Source: Vulcanimicrobiota bacterium
GTDB lineage: Bacteria > Pseudomonadota > Gammaproteobacteria > Xanthomonadales > Rhodanobacteraceae
DNA: 44,110 nucleotides
Assembly: GCA_903970555.1 (NCBI GenBank)
Contig: CAJCJD010000206.1
Location: forward strand, 1-44,110
Reading direction: 5' to 3'
In this document: positions 1-8,236 of the stretch, in pieces
Layout: each line of letters opens with the position of its first letter
Numbering within the stretch: the stretch's first letter is position 1
Notes under the pieces: generated by a model
Seen by the model: the letters and a program-made list of their open reading frames with translations, nothing else
The model's database searches: none
What the model was told of the DNA's origin: nothing
Program-made: the position numbers and the translations under genes

Positions 1-1145
1 GGGCTGCCCAAATTGGTGGCAGTTCCCAACAGCGTCTCCTGTACGTTGGTCGCAGTAAAGAACGGAAAACGCTGCCAGACTAAGGCTGCGACACCCGTTA
101 CAACGGCAGCCGCCCCGGATGTGCCGTCGCCGGCGCCCGTCGAGAACGGTGTATTGGATATAGGCGAAACGTAAGCATAGCCCGGTGCTGCCAAGCACCA
201 TTGCGCAGCAACGCCGCAGGCGTTGGAGGTTGCCGTGGTGTCGAGGCCCGTCACCTGCCCGTTGGCGTTGATCGCAACGTTGACGACTGCTAGCCAATTC
301 TGTTGAAGACTGGATTCATAGTACGGCAACCCAGCCTCAACGCTGGGTTGCGACATGCCTTCGTTACCAGCAGCCCACACCATCAGCTGTCCGTTGGTGG
401 CTGTTGACCGAAAGAAGGAATAATCCTGGGTCACGAGTGGATCAGTTGCCCCTACGCCGGTGATGGATGTCGTGCTCCCATAAGAGTTGTTAATCAGCTT
501 CACACCCTGTGCATTCAGATCAGCCAGCGCTTGGGGGGCAAGTGCGACATTTACATTGCCGCTGTTGTCGCCAATTCGCGCGATGTACAACAGGGACTGT
601 GGCGCCACGCCGCCATAGAAAGGATTACCACCCGAGCCATCCGGATTTGCGGTTCCACCGACAATCTCCGCCATCATCGTGCCGTGACCGGCCCCATCTT
701 GTGGCGTTGTATTGGTGGGATCGACATAGTCCTGAAACCATGTAATGCGGTTAATAAGTGCCGGGTTGTCAGCTTGTGCGCCACTATCCAAGATTCCGAC
801 TTTCACCCCCTGACCTTGATCGCCAGTGGTGCTCTGTGCCGTATCGACGTTAGTCGGCCACAGTTGGGCGAGAAGCGGGTTGTAACCACTAAGCACAGGC
901 GTAGGCGGTGGCGTTGGACTGCCACTTAGAGCAATTGGAGCGGGCCCTGGTGACGGTGACGGTGACGGAACTGGCGTGGGCGTGGGCGTAGGAGTCGGTG
1001 CAGGCGCGGGGGCCGGAGTAGGCGTGGTTGTAGACGGACGTACATTTCCGTTTCCGCCACCCCCACCACCGCATGCAGTCAGCGAAGTAGCCAAGGCTAT
1101 GGTGACGGAAATGGCCAATGCGTTGTTACGGCCTAGCAAGCTCAT
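1..1145 (-). CDS. S8 (subtilisin-type) serine protease, lipoprotein; C-terminus cut by window edge
   Basis: Reading from ATG at 1145 the frame stays open for 381 codons to the window edge. Residues 1-25 form a lipoprotein signal (hydrophobic stretch, lipobox LTAC, Cys25), followed by a Gly run and a linker of Thr-Pro, Ala-Pro and Ser-Pro repeats (about 38-70). The catalytic triad of family S8 is complete: Asp120 in GILDSG, His154 in GHGTMM and Ser343 in GDGTSGAAA. This is the passenger-type peptidase domain seen in surface subtilases such as NalP-like autotransporters; whether a C-terminal beta-barrel follows lies outside the window. It probably acts at the cell surface or is released. Fold and active site are sure; substrate and secretion route are unknown. 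Confidence 0.9.
   Translation of the reverse strand, partial: MSLLGRNNALAISVTIALATSLTACGGGGGGNGNVRPSTTTPTPAPAPAPTPTPTPTPVPSPSPSPGPAPIALSGSPTPPPTPVLSGYNPLLAQLWPTNVDTAQSTTGDQGQGVKVGILDSGAQADNPALINRITWFQDYVDPTNTTPQDGAGHGTMMAEIVGGTANPDGSGGNPFYGGVAPQSLLYIARIGDNSGNVNVALAPQALADLNAQGVKLINNSYGSTTSITGVGATDPLVTQDYSFFRSTATNGQLMVWAAGNEGMSQPSVEAGLPYYESSLQQNWLAVVNVAINANGQVTGLDTTATSNACGVAAQWCLAAPGYAYVSPISNTPFSTGAGDGTSGAAAVVTGVAALVWQRFPFFTATNVQETLLGTATNLGS
936..1034 (-). repeat. Low-complexity Pro linker coding repeats
   Basis: Short tandem units (ggtgac and gtgggc types on the plus strand) encode the Ser-Pro, Thr-Pro and Ala-Pro dipeptides of the protease linker. Such tracts can change length by slippage in frame-preserving 6-base steps. 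Confidence 0.7.
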
Positions 1146-1712
1146 GAATACGCTCCCTGTTTTAATGTGTGCATGCGATGTCGATGCGCCACGGTGCATG
1201 TGACGTCGATGTCATCAATGAAATAGAAAGCAAAGGTCTTTTCTCAGCGATGGATTCGCTGGAATGGCGTCAAGCAAAAAAAGCCACAAGGAGGCCAAAG
1301 ATCGCAGAGGTGCGGTTGCACGCTTGGCCGGAGATGTACGTGCCTTGAAGTGATCATCGGTCCGTCGAGCCTCTGGTATGGAATAAAGACAGACACGAGC
1401 TGTGATCTGCCTGCTATCCAGAAGCTGTCACCCGTAAGACATCCATCATCGCCACCACCTCGGTGTTGGCGGATCGATCCCACGCAAGTTATACATGGCG
1501 TATCGCCATGCTCCCCTTATGCGGCACGACGCGGACGCGCCGGCTCTAGCCCCTGTTTCGGAGCCATGCTACGTCATTTTTTTGTCGAATTGCATAGGTA
1601 AATAGTCGCAGCAAGGTGTGCACAGATCATCTTTTTTCGCATTATATTGCGAACACATCTCGCGCCTGCTCAGATAAGTCGTTGAGTCGACAAACGTGCG
1701 TTGCAAAGACGC
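1146..1712. other. Gene-free interval between protease and tsdA-like gene
   Basis: 567 bp with no convincing gene: the open frames at 1244-1483 (minus) and 1350-1601 (plus) have no recognisable product or ribosome site. It should hold the protease promoter and the 3' end of the sulfur operon. Two inverted repeats are visible: CATGGCG-TAT-CGCCATG at 1494-1510 and TTCGCA-N6-TGCGAA at 1636-1653. Neither is followed by a T run in a direction that would make it a terminator for a flanking gene. Confidence 0.5.
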
Positions 1713-2642
1713 CTATCGATCTGTCGTGCCCTTACCTAGCAGTTGACCATTTACTGTGATGCCGTAGAGCGAATCGGGCGTGTCGTGATACGCAGCACGC
1801 GTCGCCGGAATCGAATCATTGAAGCGCGGATCCTGCGGCCGCTCATGCCCGTCCATGTAGTACGCGACATCCCATGCGTCCTGATCAGTCAATGTATTGC
1901 CGCGACCCAACGGCATGTTGGCTTTGATGAAGCCGGCGGCGTTGTTCACCTGCTCCATGCCCGCGCCCCAGTTGAACGACTGGGGCCCCCATAGCGGCGG
2001 AAATACGGTGCGTCCCGCCGCCTGTTGGCCTTGGCCGTCGCCGCCGTGGCAAAGCGCGCAGTCGCGTTTGAACACGACCTCACCGCGCGCGTAGTCGGGT
2101 GTGAGCGCGGGCTTGGCCAGTTTGGGATAACCGCGACCAGGTAACGATGTACCGATCGGCTCGCTTTTCGACATCCAATACGCATAACTTTCCAGCGCTA
2201 CGAGTACGGGATCACCTAGCGGTGGTGCCTTACCGTTCATGCTGTAGTTGAAGCAGCCCTGCAGCCGTTCGGCGAACGTGTTCACATGGTGATTCTTGCT
2301 TCGATAAGCGGGATACATCGGATACGCGCCCCACAATGGCGCGGAGTTTGCGAGTCGACCGGCATCGAGATGACAGTTTTCGCAACTGAGTTGATTGCCG
2401 ACGTAGGCTTTCGCGTAACGACCGGGGTCGACAAAGATCTGTCGACCCAGCGCGACTTGTTTACCGAAATCGTCGTCGGGAATGGTGGACTCGGGCGGCG
2501 GCACGAAGTGATCGGCAACTTTCGTCGGGGATGTCGCGGGTGCGGGAACTTGGGCCGCGGAAACGGACGTCGGCGGCGAAGGATGTTCGCATGCGATCAG
2601 CAACAGCACGACACTGATCAAGATAGGGCGCATCCGACTCAT
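1713..2642 (-). CDS. tsdA: TsdA-like dihaem cytochrome c (thiosulfate dehydrogenase family), lipoprotein
   Basis: 309 residues. ATG at 2642 overlaps the TGA of the upstream cytochrome gene (ATGA), so translation is probably coupled. Lipobox LIAC gives Cys18. Two haem-binding motifs, CENCH (87-91) and CALCH (195-199), are seen. The first half has the hallmark of TsdA: CHLDAG, SAPLWG, then GCFNYSMNGKAP with Cys130 in the place of the unusual axial Cys ligand of haem 1; Met243 is a candidate ligand for haem 2. TsdA enzymes couple two thiosulfates to tetrathionate, or the reverse, in the periplasm. Family assignment is firm; direction and exact substrate (thiosulfate, tetrathionate or another sulfur compound) are inferred. 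Confidence 0.8.
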   Translation of the reverse strand: MSRMRPILISVVLLLIACEHPSPPTSVSAAQVPAPATSPTKVADHFVPPPESTIPDDDFGKQVALGRQIFVDPGRYAKAYVGNQLSCENCHLDAGRLANSAPLWGAYPMYPAYRSKNHHVNTFAERLQGCFNYSMNGKAPPLGDPVLVALESYAYWMSKSEPIGTSLPGRGYPKLAKPALTPDYARGEVVFKRDCALCHGGDGQGQQAAGRTVFPPLWGPQSFNWGAGMEQVNNAAGFIKANMPLGRGNTLTDQDAWDVAYYMDGHERPQDPRFNDSIPATRAAYHDTPDSLYGITVNGQLLGKGTTDR

Positions 2643-3301
2643 GGCTGCTGCTCCTTCGACGGCACACTCGGTTGCGAGGCATACCACGCGCTGATGGCTG
2701 CGACATCGTCATCGCTCAATTTGCCGCTTACGCTCTGCATCAGCCGCAAAGGATCGTTATGACGCGAACCTTGTTGCCATGCATGCAACTGGTTGGATAG
2801 ATAGACGGCCGATTGCCCACTAAGCGGTGGAAAGTGATCACCTACGCCGACGCCATCGGGCCCATGGCATTGCTCGCAAGCGGGTAGCGCATTCGACCAG
2901 CGCCCGCGCGTGGCGAGTCGCTGCCCGAGCTGCGCCACTTCGCCGTTCGGTGCAGGCGACGGCGTTGCTGCCGGCAGCGGCAACTTGCTGTAGTACTCGG
3001 AAAGCGCATCGCGCTCGACATCGCTCAATTCACTTGCGACCGGCTGCATGGTCGCGTTAACGCGCGAACCGTTGGCGAAATCATCGAGCTGTTTGCGCAA
3101 ATAGGCCTGCGACAAACCGGCCAAGCGCGGAAAGGCCGCCGCTGCCTGACCGCTCCCGTCGGCGCCATGGCAGGCCATGCAAGGCGCTACGCCGTGGCCA
3201 TTACCTTGCTGCGCCAATGTTGCGCCATTGGGTGTGTCGGCCAGCGCGTCGGCCGCACACAGCATGCAAAAAATTATCAGCGTGGCACGCAGCGCGTTCA
3301 T
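2639..3301 (-). CDS. Dihaem cytochrome c4-like protein
   Basis: 220 residues from ATG at 3301, which overlaps the stop of the upstream binding-protein gene by ATGA; the longer open frame upstream of this ATG overlaps that gene and lacks a signal peptide. Residues 1-21 are a signal peptide. Two similar c-type domains follow, with haem sites CMACH (41-45) and CEQCH (142-146), and Met ligand candidates in TMQP (85) and LRLMQS. Cytochrome c4 proteins carry electrons in the periplasm to terminal oxidases. In this operon it is the likely electron acceptor of the TsdA-like protein. Confidence 0.85.
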   Translation of the reverse strand: MNALRATLIIFCMLCAADALADTPNGATLAQQGNGHGVAPCMACHGADGSGQAAAAFPRLAGLSQAYLRKQLDDFANGSRVNATMQPVASELSDVERDALSEYYSKLPLPAATPSPAPNGEVAQLGQRLATRGRWSNALPACEQCHGPDGVGVGDHFPPLSGQSAVYLSNQLHAWQQGSRHNDPLRLMQSVSGKLSDDDVAAISAWYASQPSVPSKEQQP

Positions 3302-4248
3302 GGCTGCGGCGGCTGGAAGCCGTATTTGCGATAGATGCCTTGCGCTTCGGTAGATGTCATGAAGGCAAGAAAATCTTTTGCGGCCTGCGCGTGCGGCGCA
3401 TCTTTCATGCGCGCTGCCGTATAGGTCGACGTGACATTCTGGTCCGCAGGAATCGTGATGGTTTCCACGGGGCGATGCAGAATCTGCTGCTGAAAATACG
3501 CTTCCGTGGACCATACCGGCGCCGCATCCGACTCACCCCGCAGCACGCGCAACGGCGATTCGCGGTGGTGGATGCGCGTGAGGTAAGTGCTGCCGTCCTT
3601 CACCTTGCTATCCATGATGGTGCGATCCAACGCATCGCCACCGGCTTGGCGATAGCTCACCTCGATCTGCTTGGCGATGCCTTCCCACTGCGGATTGGGC
3701 ATGCTGACGCGCACGTCGGGACGGCCAAGATCTTTCAAGCCTTCGACGTGTTTCGGATTTCCTTTCGCGACCATGATCGCCAACGGATTGCGTGCGTAGT
3801 CGGCGGTATCGGCGAACCAGCCGTGTTCTTTCTGCAGATCGGCGATCGATCCTTTGCCATTGGTAAAGATGTCAGGTTTCACGGCAATGCGCAGATTGCC
3901 CATGACCAGCGAGCCCGTTTCGATCTGTTTAGTGAGAATGCCCGGCGGCAACGTTTCCACATAGATGCGCTGGTATTGCGGATAGCGTTGCTTGAACGCC
4001 TCGACCAGATCATGCACCACCATGAATTGATTGCCGGCGAAGAACACCGTGAGCTGCGGATCGACGATATCGCCGTGTAGATCGGCAATCGCATCGAACG
4101 GCGGCACCGCGAAGGACACGCCACCCGTCGGCGGTGGATTCCACGGTGGCAGGTAGTTGTCTTGCGCGGCATTGGCCACGCCGCAGACAACAGCAAGCCA
4201 TCCGGCCAGCAGGACGCGTTGCCAGCGAATGTTCAAATAGGGCGACAT
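3298..4248 (-). CDS. Orphan periplasmic solute-binding protein (ModA/PstS-like fold)
   Basis: 316 residues from ATG at 4248. Residues 1-27 are a signal peptide ending ANA. The rest reads as a class II solute-binding protein: LTVFFAGNQFMVVHDLVEAFKQ near 60-85, a central NPLAIMVAKGNP segment and a C-terminal AKDFLAFMTSTEAQGIYRKYGF typical of molybdate- or phosphate-type binding proteins. No permease or ATPase gene is adjacent, so it may bind an oxyanion for neighbouring enzymes rather than for import. It sits between the DsrE-family gene (14 bp gap) and the cytochrome c4 gene (4 bp overlap). Ligand unknown. Confidence 0.75.
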   Translation of the reverse strand: MSPYLNIRWQRVLLAGWLAVVCGVANAAQDNYLPPWNPPPTGGVSFAVPPFDAIADLHGDIVDPQLTVFFAGNQFMVVHDLVEAFKQRYPQYQRIYVETLPPGILTKQIETGSLVMGNLRIAVKPDIFTNGKGSIADLQKEHGWFADTADYARNPLAIMVAKGNPKHVEGLKDLGRPDVRVSMPNPQWEGIAKQIEVSYRQAGGDALDRTIMDSKVKDGSTYLTRIHHRESPLRVLRGESDAAPVWSTEAYFQQQILHRPVETITIPADQNVTSTYTAARMKDAPHAQAAKDFLAFMTSTEAQGIYRKYGFQPPQP

Positions 4249-4262
4249 GCTCGGCTCCGGTC

Positions 4263-4802
4263 TTACAGTGGCATCAGGGCGTAACCCTTCTGCTCCAATA
4301 CGGTGATCGTGGTCAGCGCGGACAGGCTGAGCGTCACATCCTTGGAGGCCCATTCGTCGGCATAGTGATGTTCCGCCATCGCCTGGCCGCAGACGGCCAC
4401 ATCGACCCCGGCCTTGCGCAATTGCGCGATGACGGCAAGGTTGGGATTGGCCGTGCCAAACGCCGCCTTGTAATGCTCATCGTCCAACACCAAGCCGGTG
4501 GCATCACCGGATGCGACCGCGACAAATTTTAGGTGATCGAGCGGCACTCCGGCGGAGGCATACAGATTGACCGCGCGCGCGACACGTTCGAGGCCAGGAT
4601 TGACCCGATCCGGCTTGTCGCTGCCCTTAGTCAGTGAGAACACCACTTTGTAAGTGGCAGCGGGGTCTGGCTGATAGGCGGCCTTGGGCAACGGATGGTA
4701 AGCGCCGGCCGCGGTGATCACCGCCGGGGCAGTTTGAGCCACCGCGACGGCGCAGCTAAGCAAGCCAACCACGCAGGACAACCACAAAGTCGGACGTTTC
4801 AT
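4263..4802 (-). CDS. Exported DsrE-family protein
   Basis: 179 residues from ATG at 4802, chosen because GGGAG lies 9 bases upstream; two earlier in-frame ATGs exist at 4808 and 4823. Residues 1-23 form a signal peptide (ends AVAVAQ). The mature part has the DsrE/DsrF fold pattern: [10 protein letters not shown] (51-60), [12 protein letters not shown] (91-102) and VDVAVCGQA with the single conserved Cys138. Cytoplasmic DsrE relatives pass persulfide sulfur between proteins; this one is predicted to be exported. It is the first gene of the four-gene cassette ending with the TsdA-like cytochrome, which supports a sulfur role. Confidence 0.8.
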   Translation of the reverse strand: MKRPTLWLSCVVGLLSCAVAVAQTAPAVITAAGAYHPLPKAAYQPDPAATYKVVFSLTKGSDKPDRVNPGLERVARAVNLYASAGVPLDHLKFVAVASGDATGLVLDDEHYKAAFGTANPNLAVIAQLRKAGVDVAVCGQAMAEHHYADEWASKDVTLSLSALTTITVLEQKGYALMPL

Positions 4803-4881
4803 GCTTTCCATCTCCCAAGGCAAAACGCGGCTGCGTTCCCCCGAAGGCTACGCTGGCTGCGGCGATCCGGCCACTGCATGT

Positions 4882-4911
4882 TGCCTATATGGCAGATAAG
4901 GTGGCCTTATC
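4882..4911. promoter_or_regulatory. Two adjacent inverted repeats between the sulfur cassette and ubiE
   Basis: TGCC-TATAT-GGCA (4882-4894) and GATAAGG-TGG-CCTTATC (4895-4911) lie back to back in the 137 bp divergent interval. The second has seven perfect base pairs per arm. They could be operators or a 5' leader hairpin for ubiE. Function is not shown by the sequence. Confidence 0.4.
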
Positions 4912-4939
4912 CGCACCCGTCATCCTGTACCATGCCGCT

Positions 4940-5689
4940 ATGAGCGAGCAGCCCACTACCCACTTCGGTTTCCGCGACGTTCCGGTCGGGGAAAAGCAAA
5001 AACTGGTCGGCGAGGTCTTCACCTCCGTCGCCCGTAACTACGACCTGATGAACGACCTGATGTCGTTCGGCGTCCATCGTCTTTGGAAGCGTCATTTCGT
5101 CGGCGTGAGCGGCATCCGCCGTGGCGACCGCGTGCTGGATCTGGCCGGCGGCACTGGCGATATCGCTGCGCTGATCAAGCCGGCGGTGGGCGAGGAAGGC
5201 GACGTGATCGTGGGCGACATCAACGCCGCCATGCTCAACGTCGGTCGTGATCGCCTCACCGACCGCGGCTTGGTCTGCGGCCTACGCTGGACGCAGTTGA
5301 ACGCCGAGGCCCTGCCCTTTCCCGATAACAGCTTCGATGCAGTGACGATGGCCTTCGGCCTGCGCAACGTCACCGACAAGGACAAGGCGCTGGCCGATAT
5401 CTGCCGCGTGCTAAAGCCTGGCGGGCGAGCCTTGGTGCTGGAGTTTTCCAAGGTGCAGAGCGAACTCTTCAGCAAGCTCTACGATTTCCACTCGTTCCAG
5501 GTGCTGCCCAAGCTCGGCAAGCTGTTTGCGGGCGATGCCGGCAGCTATCAGTACCTCGCCGAATCGATCCGCAAGCATCCCGATCAGGAAACGCTCAAAG
5601 CCATGATGGAACGTGCCGGCTTCGGTCGCGTGGAAGTGCGCAATCTGAGCAACGGCATCGTGGCGATCCATCGCGCATACAAGCTCTAA
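4940..5689 (+). CDS. ubiE: Demethylmenaquinone/2-polyprenyl-6-methoxy-1,4-benzoquinol methyltransferase UbiE
   Basis: 249 residues, the usual UbiE length, from ATG at 4940; the frame extends upstream but family proteins begin near TTHFGF. It performs the C-methylation of the quinone ring in ubiquinone synthesis at the cytoplasmic membrane. The SAM-binding motif [10 protein letters not shown] is at 65-74, and the family signatures [18 protein letters not shown] and [11 protein letters not shown] are present. In many Gammaproteobacteria ubiE is joined to ubiJ and ubiB; here those two are about 29 kb away at 34112-36408. Confidence 0.97.
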   Translation: MSEQPTTHFGFRDVPVGEKQKLVGEVFTSVARNYDLMNDLMSFGVHRLWKRHFVGVSGIRRGDRVLDLAGGTGDIAALIKPAVGEEGDVIVGDINAAMLNVGRDRLTDRGLVCGLRWTQLNAEALPFPDNSFDAVTMAFGLRNVTDKDKALADICRVLKPGGRALVLEFSKVQSELFSKLYDFHSFQVLPKLGKLFAGDAGSYQYLAESIRKHPDQETLKAMMERAGFGRVEVRNLSNGIVAIHRAYKL

Positions 5690-5707
5690 TCGACCCTCGC
5701 CGGCCGT

Positions 5708-6250
5708 TTAGAACGTCACGCCCATCAACAGCAGGTTTTCGCCGCGATTGGGCATATGCAAGTAGGCATTGGAGCTATGGCGAAGCGCAACCATCCAATG
5801 CTCGCCCTGCCAGCCTAGCGTGCTGGTGAACTCGTAGCTGCTGCTCAATGCCGGTGTGCGTCCAGTATGTAGCGTGGGCTGAAAGCTGAAAAACAATGGG
5901 CGATACCAGGCGTTGGCATCTCCGTAATGGAAACGTAGTCCAGCCGCCAACAACCAGATGTGATCGCGTGTGGTGTAGCGATCGCTCCTGAAATAAGCGA
6001 TATCGCGACCATCGATCCATCCGGCCGTCACGTCGGGCGCCCAGGTGAAACGACTGCTGCCAATGCCATGCTCGTCGAACACAGCCTCGGCAAAAACAGC
6101 GGGGGCGCCGTCGTTGAGCGTGAAATAGCCGCCGACGTAACTCTCGCCGCCTTCCACGGATATCTGCGGACCCGCCGCCCAGACAGGACGCGCAACAAGC
6201 ACCAACAAAAACACCATTCGCAAAAGAGTAGATGCGCGCGGCGTAGCCAT
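5708..6250 (-). CDS. pagL: PagL-like lipid A 3-O-deacylase
   Basis: 180 residues from ATG at 6250. Residues 1-25 are a signal peptide ending VWA. The rest is a small outer-membrane beta-barrel pattern that closes with RHSSNAYLHMPNRGENLLLMGVTF-type sequence; His158 and Ser160 fit the HxS catalytic pair of PagL and Glu171 fits its acid residue, with the final aromatic residue typical of barrel proteins. PagL removes the 3-position acyl chain of lipid A and lowers endotoxic activity. The gene is alone, convergent with ubiE. The barrel is divergent in sequence, so the assignment rests mainly on the C-terminal motif. Confidence 0.72.
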   Translation of the reverse strand: MATPRASTLLRMVFLLVLVARPVWAAGPQISVEGGESYVGGYFTLNDGAPAVFAEAVFDEHGIGSSRFTWAPDVTAGWIDGRDIAYFRSDRYTTRDHIWLLAAGLRFHYGDANAWYRPLFFSFQPTLHTGRTPALSSSYEFTSTLGWQGEHWMVALRHSSNAYLHMPNRGENLLLMGVTF

Positions 6251-6458
6251 GGAGGACCTGCAAGCATATCGATGCACGGATACATCGATGGTCGACCAAG
6301 TCTTCAAACCCCTGCCACCCGCCCGGGTGGTTTTCGACATATGTCCGCACAATGGCGCAGACATCGCGCGAAGATACGGCGGCATCACTTATCGGATCGT
6401 TTGTCAGACGCAAAAATTTCGCTATCCGGCTAGCGAACAAATCACCCGGCCGATGACG

Positions 6459-7148
6459 TCAGGCTACTCGCAAATCTTCCAGCAATACGCCCTGCCGCAG
6501 CGTTTCTTCCTCATGATCGGGATCGCGCCAGGTTTCTTTCAACGCTAATTCGTACCAGTGCTGCATCGATGGAAGCGCAAGCATGCGTTGCACATATGCT
6601 TGCGTTGTCGCATCGAGCGGTAGCCGGTAGCTCTGGATGCGGAACACTACCGGCGCATAGAACGCGTCCACCGCGGTAAATGTAGCGCCGGCGAGATAAG
6701 GCCCACCGAATCGTTTCAGGCCTTCGTTCCAGAGTTCCTGCACGCGTGCGATGTCCCGTGACAACGCAGCCGGCGTCGCATTCAACTGCAGTCGGATACC
6801 GCAATTCATCGGGCAATGCGAACGCAAGGCATCAAAGCCCGAATGCATTTCCGCCGCAGCGCTGCGCGCCCATGCTCGCACGCGAGAATCGGCAGGCCAC
6901 ACGCTAGGATGACGCTCCGCTACGTATTCGGCGATGGCCAGCGAATCCCACACCGCCGTGTCGCCATCGTGCAGGCAAGGCACCTTGCCGGTCGGCGAAA
7001 AAGCCCGGAATGCCGACCAGCTCGACGAAGTACCGCCCTGAAATGGCGTGAGCTTCTCTTCGAATGCAATGCCAAGCTCGCTCAGCAATACCCACGGTCG
7101 TAGCGACCAGGACGAATAATTCCTGTTGGCGATGTAAAGCGTATACAC
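6459..7148 (-). CDS. Glutathione S-transferase family protein
   Basis: 229 residues from a GTG at 7148, preferred because AAGGGG lies 6 bases upstream; a TTG at 7172 would add eight residues. The N-terminal thioredoxin-like domain shows NYSSWSLRPWVLL (active-site Ser), GKVPCLHDG and the glutathione-contacting DSLAIAEY; an all-helical C-terminal domain follows with FTAVDAFYAPVVFR. Such enzymes conjugate or reduce electrophiles with glutathione in the cytoplasm. Substrate cannot be read from sequence. Confidence 0.9.
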   Translation of the reverse strand: MYTLYIANRNYSSWSLRPWVLLSELGIAFEEKLTPFQGGTSSSWSAFRAFSPTGKVPCLHDGDTAVWDSLAIAEYVAERHPSVWPADSRVRAWARSAAAEMHSGFDALRSHCPMNCGIRLQLNATPAALSRDIARVQELWNEGLKRFGGPYLAGATFTAVDAFYAPVVFRIQSYRLPLDATTQAYVQRMLALPSMQHWYELALKETWRDPDHEEETLRQGVLLEDLRVA

Positions 7149-7229
7149 GGATGTCCCCTTGATTAAGTGCAATGCAATCAGACGCGCAGCGTGTCTAGCG
7201 CACGACGAGATGGACGAGCATCACCATTC

Positions 7230-8153
7230 TCAACTTTGTTTCGCTGCGGATGGCGTCATCGGTATCGCAGTTGGCGGTGCGGGGCGTCGCGCGTTAGCCA
7301 AAGCTACGCCGCCCACAGTGATCACACCACCCACCAGAGTCAGCCATGCGGGACGTTCGCCCAGCCACATCCAGCCGATTAACACCGCGATGGGCGGCGA
7401 AAAGTAGATGAAGCTGGACACTTGCGATGCCGAGGCGCGCCGCAACGCTGCGTTCCATGTCAGATAACCGACAAAGGTTGGCGCTATGCCAAGCCATAAC
7501 AACGCTGCGATATGCGACCACGGTGCAACGACAAGTGCCTGCGGCAAACCAAGCCCAAACGGCAGTGCGCCCAACGTGCCCGCAAAGAAGGTGAAAGCAG
7601 TGACACCGACCATGTTGTTGCGGACGAACAACGGCTTTTGCCCGACGAAGAAGATCGCCGAGGCAATGACACTGATCAACACCAACGCAGCCATCGGCTG
7701 AAATTTCACCTGCTTGCCACTAGCCAGCACCACGAGCACCACACCAAGCAACGCAATGCCCAGACCAACCATTCGGCGCGCGCTGATGCGCTCGCCGATC
7801 CAGAGCGCAGAGAGCGTAGCGGTAGCCGCCGGCACCAATGCAATCAGGATCGCCGCCGTGCCGCTGGCGATGCGCGTTTCCGCATAGTTCAAACACAGGT
7901 GATAGACAGTGAGGCCGATGACGCCAAGCACGGCAAGCTGCAACCAGTCGCTCCGTTGCGGCAGCGGTATGCGCTTAGCCCACAGCAGCAAAGCAAAGCA
8001 TAGTGAGCCGATCGCAAGGCGCGCCAAGGCCACTTCGCCGGGCGTGAACGACGCCAGGGCATACGCGATGCCTGCGTATGCGGACGACCACGTTATCAGG
8101 GCAATACCGATGTAAATGAGGGCACGCCCGTCCAGGCGTTCATGGGTGTCCAT
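7230..8153 (-). CDS. EamA/DMT-family transporter
   Basis: 307 residues from ATG at 8153. About ten hydrophobic segments and two EamA repeats are seen (residues about 10-140 and 155-290), each with the short, glycine-rich helices of the drug/metabolite transporter superfamily. It is an inner-membrane exporter, probably of amino acids or other metabolites. The neighbouring divergent gene is an Lrp/AsnC regulator, an arrangement often seen with amino-acid exporters. Substrate unknown. Confidence 0.88.
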   Translation of the reverse strand: MDTHERLDGRALIYIGIALITWSSAYAGIAYALASFTPGEVALARLAIGSLCFALLLWAKRIPLPQRSDWLQLAVLGVIGLTVYHLCLNYAETRIASGTAAILIALVPAATATLSALWIGERISARRMVGLGIALLGVVLVVLASGKQVKFQPMAALVLISVIASAIFFVGQKPLFVRNNMVGVTAFTFFAGTLGALPFGLGLPQALVVAPWSHIAALLWLGIAPTFVGYLTWNAALRRASASQVSSFIYFSPPIAVLIGWMWLGERPAWLTLVGGVITVGGVALANARRPAPPTAIPMTPSAAKQS

Positions 8154-8171
8154 GGGTCGATTCCGTGGGGA

Positions 8172-8189
8172 AGGATTGTGCAAAATCCT
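8172..8189. promoter_or_regulatory. Inverted repeat, candidate Lrp/AsnC site
   Basis: AGGATT-GTGCAA-AATCCT, six perfect pairs per arm, in the 5' interval between the divergent exporter and Lrp/AsnC genes. Position and symmetry fit an autoregulatory operator; binding is inferred. Confidence 0.45.
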
Positions 8190-8236
8190 AGCTTTGCGAT
8201 GCATCGGGAGGAATAATGCACCCGTAGTCCATCCTC

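Noticed and set aside
1244..1601. Open frames of about 80 codons on both strands after the protease gene
   Set aside because: No recognisable product or ribosome site and composition unlike neighbouring genes.
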